From: Clostridia bacterium
Lineage (GTDB): Bacteria > Bacillota_A > Clostridia > Christensenellales > Aristaeellaceae
NCBI GenBank assembly: GCA_017509065.1
Contig: JAFWQM010000149.1
Location: forward strand, 1-10,660
Direction of reading: 5' to 3'
DNA length: 10,660 nt
Shown here in pieces: positions 6,201 through 10,660 of the stretch; position 1 is the stretch's first letter; every line of letters starts with the position of its first letter. The notes beneath the pieces were generated by a model, which was not told the DNA's origin, searched no databases, and saw only the letters and a program-made list of their open reading frames with translations. Position numbers and translations under genes: made by a program.

Positions 6201-7547
6201 ATGAGTCTTATGAATGAACATGGCTTTCCCCAAGGCTGGATCGAGCAGCTTCGCCCCCTGCTGGGCGATGAGCTGCCCGATTTTTTGCGTGCCCTGAACG
6301 AACCGCCCCTGCGGGGCGTCCGCACGCGGAAGGGCGCCCCGCCGCTCCCGGTCGCCGGGGAAAAAGTGCCCTGGGGGGAGGACGCTTATTATCTGCCTTT
6401 GGATTCCGACGCCGGGGCCACACCGGCCCATGAGGCGGGAGCGTATTACATTCAGGAGCCCAGCGCCATGACCGCGGCGGCAGCCCTGCGTCCCCTCCCC
6501 GGAGACAGGGTGCTGGATTTATGCGCCGCCCCCGGCGGCAAAAGCACCCAATTGGCCGCCATGATGGCGGGGGACGGGGTGCTGGTATGCAATGAACCGG
6601 TGCCGGGCCGGGCCCAGGTGCTTTCCCGGAACCTGGAAAGAATGGGCGTGAAAAATGCCGTGGCCGTGTGTGCCCTGCCGGAGGATTTGAGCCCCCGGTG
6701 GCCGGCGTTTTTCGATAAAATCTTAGTGGACGCCCCCTGCTCCGGGGAGGGCATGTTCCGCCGCCATCCCGAAACCCGGGAAGAATGGACACCCTCGTCT
6801 CCCGCGGGTTGTGCCGGGCGGCAGGCGCGTATCCTGCATCACGCCGCCATGATGCTGCGGCCCGGCGGGAGGCTGGCGTACAGCACCTGCACCTTCAACG
6901 CCACGGAAAACGAAGGGGTCATTGAGGCGTTTTTAAAGGAGCATCCCGATTTTCATCTGGTCCCCTTTTCCCTGCCGGGGCTGCCAGCATGCGACGGCAT
7001 GCTGCGGGTCTGGCCCCACCTCGCAAAGGGGGAGGGCCACTTCGCCGCCTTGCTTCAAAAAGACGGGGACGCGCAAAAAAAGCAAGCCGTTTTCGACCTG
7101 CCCGCCCCCAGTAAAAACGAAATGACCCTGACGCAAGCATTTCTACAGGAACATATTGCCGAAGCCGTGCATCCCAACGCGGTTTTCGCGGGGAAAACAT
7201 CCGCTGTACCGGATGAACTGCCGCCCCTGAAAGGCGTGCGAGTGCTGCGGTTAGGCCTGCGAATCGGCGAAGTAAAAGGGAAAATCTTCCTGCCCGACCA
7301 CGCCCTGGCCCTGGCCTGCCCCTCCCTGCGCACCATCCCCGTCACAGAAGATCAAGCCCGCGCTTACCAGGCTGGTCTGGTACTCCCCGTGGACGAAAAA
7401 CTGCGGGGCTTTTACACCCCCACCTTGGACGGCCTGAACCTGGGCTGGGGCAAGGCGTCCGAGGGACAGCTCAAGAATCATTATCCCAAGGGGCTGAGAA
7501 AGAGTATTGAAACGAGGCAGGGGGCTTCTTCGGCCCCTGGACTTTGA
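6201..7547 (+). CDS. rsmF: RsmF-type 16S rRNA (cytosine-5) methyltransferase
   Basis: A 448-residue enzyme of the NOL1/NOP2/Sun (RsmB/RsmF) family that uses S-adenosylmethionine to methylate C5 of cytosines in RNA. Numbered from this start, it shows the SAM-binding motif LDLCAAPGGKS at 105-115, the DAPCSGEG motif with C180, and STCTFNATEN with the nucleophilic C230 and E236. A C-terminal region ending in LKNHYPKGLRK matches the PUA-like RNA-binding domain of RsmF proteins. E. coli RsmF modifies C1407; Firmicute and Thermus relatives can modify neighbouring sites, so the exact target is uncertain. Start choice is also uncertain: ATGs at 6174, 6201 and 6210 share the frame and none has a strong ribosome binding site. 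6201 has a purine-rich GGACGAGA 8 nt upstream. The final ~10 residues lie in a GC palindrome and look like a tail added by that repeat. Confidence 0.93.
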   Translation: MSLMNEHGFPQGWIEQLRPLLGDELPDFLRALNEPPLRGVRTRKGAPPLPVAGEKVPWGEDAYYLPLDSDAGATPAHEAGAYYIQEPSAMTAAAALRPLPGDRVLDLCAAPGGKSTQLAAMMAGDGVLVCNEPVPGRAQVLSRNLERMGVKNAVAVCALPEDLSPRWPAFFDKILVDAPCSGEGMFRRHPETREEWTPSSPAGCAGRQARILHHAAMMLRPGGRLAYSTCTFNATENEGVIEAFLKEHPDFHLVPFSLPGLPACDGMLRVWPHLAKGEGHFAALLQKDGDAQKKQAVFDLPAPSKNEMTLTQAFLQEHIAEAVHPNAVFAGKTSAVPDELPPLKGVRVLRLGLRIGEVKGKIFLPDHALALACPSLRTIPVTEDQARAYQAGLVLPVDEKLRGFYTPTLDGLNLGWGKASEGQLKNHYPKGLRKSIETRQGASSAPGL

Positions 7548-7612
7548 GTCAAGATTATTCCGCGAGAGAGGGTGCAGGGGATCATCCCCTGCCGCGGGGT
7601 CTGGGGCCCCGG
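7518..7612 (+). terminator. GC-rich palindrome cluster at the end of rsmF, terminator-like
   Basis: Three palindromes lie in close succession. CAGGGG 7518-7523 pairs with CCCCTG 7534-7539, inside the last codons of rsmF. GCAGGGGAT 7574-7582 mirrors ATCCCCTGC 7584-7592. CGGGG 7595-7599 pairs with CCCCG 7607-7611. The middle stem is very stable. No run of T follows on the plus strand, so Rho-independent termination is not classical. These may be repetitive GC hairpins similar in style to the stem at 6114-6133. Confidence 0.4.
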
Positions 7613-7718
7613 AGCAATATTCTTTGCGCGCTACAGGAATCCTTCAATGAATATGAGCATGGAAGACTCCAGATGGTTCGCAAAACATTCTTAGACTCCA
7701 ATACAGTCTCCTAAGCGG

Positions 7719-7750
7719 AAATCGTCTCAAAATCATCTCAAATCGTCTCA
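7719..7750. repeat. Three short direct repeats
   Basis: AAATCGTCTCA (7719-7729), AAATCATCTCA (7730-7740) and AATCGTCTCA (7741-7750) are head-to-tail units of 11, 11 and 10 bp, with one substitution in the second. The last copy runs directly into TGATTCTGAGAT, which pairs back with its TCTCA. The function is unknown. The units are too short and too few for a CRISPR array. Confidence 0.7.
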
Positions 7751-7770
7751 TGATTCTGAGATAATTTTTT
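7746..7770 (+). terminator. Weak Rho-independent terminator candidate
   Basis: TCTCA (7746-7750), a 6-nt loop and TGAGA (7757-7761) form a 5-bp stem followed by TAATTTTTT. The stem is short and AT-leaning but the T-run is good. It lies about 200 nt downstream of the rsmF stop and could end read-through transcription. Confidence 0.3.
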
Positions 7771-7807
7771 GAAACAGAAAACAGGGCGTTTTTTTGCGTT
7801 TTGGAGA

Positions 7808-7837
7808 TTGAAAAAGGGGAAGCCCGCGTGGTATAAT
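7808..7837 (+). promoter_or_regulatory. Orphan plus-strand promoter candidate
   Basis: TTGAAA (7808-7813) and a perfect TATAAT (7832-7837) are separated by 18 bp. Transcription would begin near 7844, pass at once through the hairpin at 7854-7895 and proceed antisense to the 3' end of the GGDEF gene. No plus-strand gene follows, so if active it would produce a small or antisense RNA. Confidence 0.4.
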
Positions 7838-7853
7838 TCCCACCTTGACAGCA

Positions 7854-7895
7854 AAAGTGGCTCAACCCGTTGAGAAATAAGGGATTGAGCCACTT
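7854..7895 (-). terminator. Long hairpin, possible terminator of the GGDEF operon
   Basis: AAGTGGCTCAA (7855-7865) pairs perfectly with TTGAGCCACTT (7885-7895). The stem continues with CCC 7866-7868 and GGG 7881-7883 around one bulged A, giving 14 bp and a 12-nt loop. On the minus strand the stem ends in CACTTTTGC, a short T-run, so it suits termination of the GGDEF genes, although it lies about 135 nt after their last stop. On the plus strand no T-run follows. It could instead be the body of a small RNA from the promoter at 7808-7837. Confidence 0.5.
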
Positions 7896-8028
7896 CTGTT
7901 AATGCGTAATATTCACTTATTTTCCGAGATTGAGATATTTTTTTCATTGATTTTTCAGAAATGATCTGGCTGTCGAGAGGAAGACGAAAAGCAATCTGCA
8001 ATGCTGAGGTAATAGGGGAAGAATTAAA

Positions 8029-9666
8029 CTAAGCCTCGGATTCCGTTCCCTCTATCTGCCGACGTTTCATGCTCCGCTTGTTTTCATACATAGCTCTGTC
8101 CGCATGGCGTACCACATCGTCAATCAATTTGTCCTCCTGCGGCTCGTAGTCTGCCAAGCCACGGGAAATGTTCACCTTTTTCCATGGGTCCATTTCCGTT
8201 TCACGCTTTTCGGAACACTTTTCATCGAAAAGACGCAGAAGCGCCTCACGGTTTTCATAGTCACGGTTCTGAAGTATAGCGATAAATTCATCCCCGCCGA
8301 TGCGGAATACAGGGCTGTGTTCAAATACATCACATATGATCCGGGCGGTCTCTTTCAGATAAATATCTCCCTTGTCATGCCCATACTCGTCATTGATCTG
8401 CTTGAGGTTATTGCAATCAAACATGCACACAGCGAATGCCGGCGGACCTTCAGGCTGGTCGATCTGCATCTGCATATCTCTGACCATAATATCGAACGCG
8501 CCCCTGTTGTGCAGGGAGGTCAGCGCATCGGCAAAGGCGAGATCGTTGAGGCGCGAAATGTTTTTTTTCAGGTTCTCCGTCACGCGGCGAAAGGTGTTTG
8601 TTAGAGCGCCGATCTCGTCCTTTCCTTCATAGTCAAGCGTGCAGTCGTAGTTGCCTTCATCGATCTGCTCCGCAGCCTCCGTGAGCTTTTGGAGGGGCTT
8701 TGTGATCCGTTCGGAAAACCTCCTGATGAGGAGGATGAACACAAGCAGCAGGGCGAGAAACGCGATAACGATCACGGCGATCCACTTGTGCCAGCTGGCA
8801 TTGATCTCCGACAGCGGAGCGGAAACCGTCAGCAGGTCCCCATTGATCAGAGGCAGCCGGAAAGCCAGTTTTTCCGTGCCCTTATAATTGTAACGGACGA
8901 TGGAATCTGAACTGACGATTCCATCCGGGGCTTTTTCCTTGGCTTCCAGTTCCGGGATACTCATATGCGGATGATAAACGATTACGCCATCCGCGTCCGT
9001 TATGAAGGCGTACCCGCTTTCATACAAGGAGATGTTATTGACCTGAGCCGCCATGGCGGAATAATCCAGCTCGATCCCGATCACGCCCACGAATTGTTCG
9101 CCGAAATAAACCGGAACATTATAAGAAATCACGCGCACATCCAGATTGTCCGTGATATACGGCTTGAGCCATACGGGTTGTCCGGTCGCCTTGGGTACCG
9201 TGAACCAGACGAGCCGCGAAGTGTCCTCTGTATTGTATTGGGTAATATCCGTCACCTCATGCGGCGTAAAGCCTTCCCCGTCGACATTGACGAACCAAAA
9301 GCCTTTAGCGGAAGATGAAACGGCAGGGTCTATACGATAATAGTAAGTCACAATGCCGTTTGCTTTCACCAGGATCCTTTTGAAAACGTCGCTGACGCGG
9401 TCAAGGTGCTTCTGAAGTTCTTCATCGCTGACTCCGTCCAAATCGGATTCCACATAGGAAGAGACGATCAGAACATTCTGCTCCAGATTCCCGAATAAAT
9501 CATCCAGGTTTTTTTCACCGGCTTCGCACAGCATCCGAAGCATCTGCTCCGCATCGCTCATTCCCAACCGCCGAATCGCAACAACACCGAAAGCGGCGGC
9601 AATGATCATGGTGATGATGATCGCGCCGATGGTCATCGCTGTGATTTTTGTCTTTAACGATTGCAA
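8029..9666 (-). CDS. Membrane sensor diguanylate cyclase (dCache-HAMP-GGDEF)
   Basis: A 545-residue one-component receptor predicted to make c-di-GMP from two GTP. TM1 spans about 8-31. An extracellular dCache-type sensor domain follows at roughly 35-285, with a characteristic YESGYAFITDADGVIVYHP segment (215-233). TM2 is at about 294-316, HAMP at about 316-368 and GGDEF at about 375-535. The active site RIGGDEF (455-461), D417 and NDEYGHDKGD (425-434) are intact. The allosteric I-site RxxD is absent: the matching positions are F448 and S451, so product inhibition by that site is unlikely. The start is TTG at 9666, with AAGAAGGA 7 nt upstream; the first in-frame ATG is codon 11, inside TM1. 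Only 50 bp separate it from the upstream GGDEF gene, with no clear promoter between, so they are probably co-transcribed. The ligand is unknown. Confidence 0.95.
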   Translation of the reverse strand: MQSLKTKITAMTIGAIIITMIIAAAFGVVAIRRLGMSDAEQMLRMLCEAGEKNLDDLFGNLEQNVLIVSSYVESDLDGVSDEELQKHLDRVSDVFKRILVKANGIVTYYYRIDPAVSSSAKGFWFVNVDGEGFTPHEVTDITQYNTEDTSRLVWFTVPKATGQPVWLKPYITDNLDVRVISYNVPVYFGEQFVGVIGIELDYSAMAAQVNNISLYESGYAFITDADGVIVYHPHMSIPELEAKEKAPDGIVSSDSIVRYNYKGTEKLAFRLPLINGDLLTVSAPLSEINASWHKWIAVIVIAFLALLLVFILLIRRFSERITKPLQKLTEAAEQIDEGNYDCTLDYEGKDEIGALTNTFRRVTENLKKNISRLNDLAFADALTSLHNRGAFDIMVRDMQMQIDQPEGPPAFAVCMFDCNNLKQINDEYGHDKGDIYLKETARIICDVFEHSPVFRIGGDEFIAILQNRDYENREALLRLFDEKCSEKRETEMDPWKKVNISRGLADYEPQEDKLIDDVVRHADRAMYENKRSMKRRQIEGTESEA

Positions 9667-9716
9667 GATACGATCCTTCTTTCAATTGTCTTTGCGGAAA
9701 CGCTGGTCTCGGAAGA

Positions 9717-10660
9717 TTATGAATCGTGCGTTTGCGCACCATTCTGAGACTCGGATGATTCATGACCTGCCAAATGAACCGGACCCGCTTCCCAGCTTAT
9801 CGTCGCCTTGTTATGGTATTGCGAAAGGTTCCAATTGTTTATCAGCCGGTCGATGACGACCTGGACTCCCGTTTTGTGTGTTTCCGGCAGCAAAAGGAAG
9901 ATTTGGGTGTTGCTGACCTCGACCATGACGTCACTGTTCCTCAGCGATTTTTGTATCAACCGCCTGAATTCCTTTGTGATCATGATGTGCTGTTCGCTGT
10001 CGATCATACGCTCGCAAGGCGTTACGGTGAACAAAACCCGATAGGCGACGCCTTTGTATCGCTCCATATAGCGCATCATATACCGGTAGATGTTGATGAA
10101 GGCTTCTCTGCCCATCCACATGGCGTTTGGGGATATGCATCTTTCTTCAAGAATCTTGGTGATGGTTTCAAGATTCAGCTTATCGGAAGGATCAGGCGTA
10201 TCGACCTGCGGGCTGCCGCTCAGGGCGCATCCGCCTTTTCCGGTCTGTTTCACGATGCCCAGCGCCTGATCCGCCAGATGAAACAGCTCTCGGTATGTCC
10301 GCCCGTGAACGGGTACCGCGGCAGCGCCGATGGAGACGCCGGTGGGGAATTTAAGGCTGTCCTCAAAAAGCTGATTCATCATTTTGAGGTAATCCCGATT
10401 GATTCGCTCGGTAAAATGCCGCAGTTCGTTCTCTGTCCGCATGTTTTTCGCGAACAGCAAAAATTCGTCTCCGCCGATTCGGCCGCATATGTCCTCGCTG
10501 CGCATATTGTTTTTCAACAGGTCTGAGAACATGACGATGACCCGATCGCCAATGTCGTGTCCGTATATATCGTTGAAGAGCTTGAAAGAATCAAGATCCA
10601 AAACGCACAGAAATCCCGTCTCCACCTGACAAATGGCTTCCATGCGTTCTTCGACGGTAC
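9717..10660 (-). CDS. GGDEF protein with a degenerate second cyclase-like domain, N-terminus off the right edge
   Basis: The frame stays open through the right edge, so the N-terminus is missing; about 313 residues are visible. Numbered from the internal Met at 10643, the first domain has LDLDSFKLFNDIYGHDIGD (15-33), RIGGDEF (55-61) and an intact I-site RSED (48-51), so it should be an active, feedback-inhibited diguanylate cyclase. After a linker (about 142-160) comes a second region (about 160-285) with a cyclase-like layout: LRNSDVMVEVSNTQIFLLLPET (234-255). There the GGDEF position reads SNTQI, which would abolish catalysis. I infer a degenerate GGDEF-like domain from the surrounding DVM...FLLLPET...VIDRL pattern. 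The last 20 residues are polar. The missing N-terminus probably holds a sensor or receiver domain. It is likely the first gene of an operon with the dCache-GGDEF gene. Confidence 0.9.
   Translation of the reverse strand, partial: TVEERMEAICQVETGFLCVLDLDSFKLFNDIYGHDIGDRVIVMFSDLLKNNMRSEDICGRIGGDEFLLFAKNMRTENELRHFTERINRDYLKMMNQLFEDSLKFPTGVSIGAAAVPVHGRTYRELFHLADQALGIVKQTGKGGCALSGSPQVDTPDPSDKLNLETITKILEERCISPNAMWMGREAFINIYRYMMRYMERYKGVAYRVLFTVTPCERMIDSEQHIMITKEFRRLIQKSLRNSDVMVEVSNTQIFLLLPETHKTGVQVVIDRLINNWNLSQYHNKATISWEAGPVHLAGHESSESQNGAQTHDS

Larger units (their letters stand above)
7548..8028. other. Non-coding interval between convergent rsmF and the GGDEF gene
   Basis: About 480 bp separate the convergent stops. 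After the GC palindromes the sequence becomes AT-rich. Two minus-strand open frames (7644-7865 and 7738-8001) overlap one another in different frames, cross hairpins, and lack domain features and ribosome binding sites, so I do not call them. What the interval does hold is listed separately: direct repeats, a weak plus-strand terminator, a plus-strand promoter candidate and a long hairpin. From 7900 to 8028 I see only AT-rich sequence with T-runs and no supportable feature. Confidence 0.6.

Noticed and set aside
7719..7750. A possible CRISPR array
   Set aside because: The repeats are 10-11 bp with no spacers and only three units, and no cas genes are present.
7644..8001. Two overlapping minus-strand open frames in the rsmF/GGDEF gap
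   Set aside because: They lack ribosome binding sites and domains, run through hairpins and repeats, and sit in AT-rich sequence with no codon bias.
9762..10526. A 254-codon plus-strand open frame opposite the partial GGDEF gene
   Set aside because: It is the complement of GGDEF coding sequence, with no domain of its own and no ribosome binding site.

Overview
The window looks like a chromosomal segment from a fairly GC-rich Clostridia-type Firmicute, probably a gut lineage. The reasons are a perfect CIRCE (HrcA) operator, strong Gram-positive Shine-Dalgarno sequences, TTG starts, a cdaA-cdaR pair, and HtpG and RsmF proteins of the type found in this group. No database search was possible, so this is inference from sequence features and family knowledge.

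Layout. Positions 1-2908 lie on the minus strand. A radC-ydcF-like pair (8-nt stop/start overlap) is followed by htpG, whose C-terminal third runs off the left edge. htpG has its own promoter with a perfect CIRCE element just upstream of the -35 box. An inverted-repeat element of about 85 bp lies between ydcF and htpG. Positions 3083-5922 on the plus strand form a tightly overlapping three-gene operon: diadenylate cyclase CdaA, its extracytoplasmic regulator CdaR (YbbR repeats), and an unrecognised one-helix membrane protein with a charged tail. That third gene sits where glmM normally follows cdaR. Positions 5925-6157 hold a striking, apparently non-coding run of seven back-to-back hairpins. 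Positions 6201-7547 encode an RsmF-type rRNA cytosine-5 methyltransferase, which ends in GC-rich palindromes. Positions 7548-8028 hold no convincing gene but contain direct repeats, a plus-strand promoter candidate and a long hairpin. Positions 8029-10660 on the minus strand carry two adjacent GGDEF genes. The downstream one is a complete dCache-HAMP-GGDEF membrane receptor. The upstream one is partial at the right edge and carries a GGDEF domain followed by a second, degenerate cyclase-like domain. By eye, base composition falls from the 3-7.5 kb genes to the GGDEF block.

How the genes work together. The plus-strand operon should make and control c-di-AMP at the membrane, and the third protein is a candidate additional partner. 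The right-hand pair should make c-di-GMP in response to an extracellular ligand and to whatever input lies beyond the edge. htpG is predicted to belong to the HrcA heat-shock regulon. The least explained parts are the hairpin array, the membrane protein in the glmM position, and the degenerate second domain of the partial GGDEF protein.
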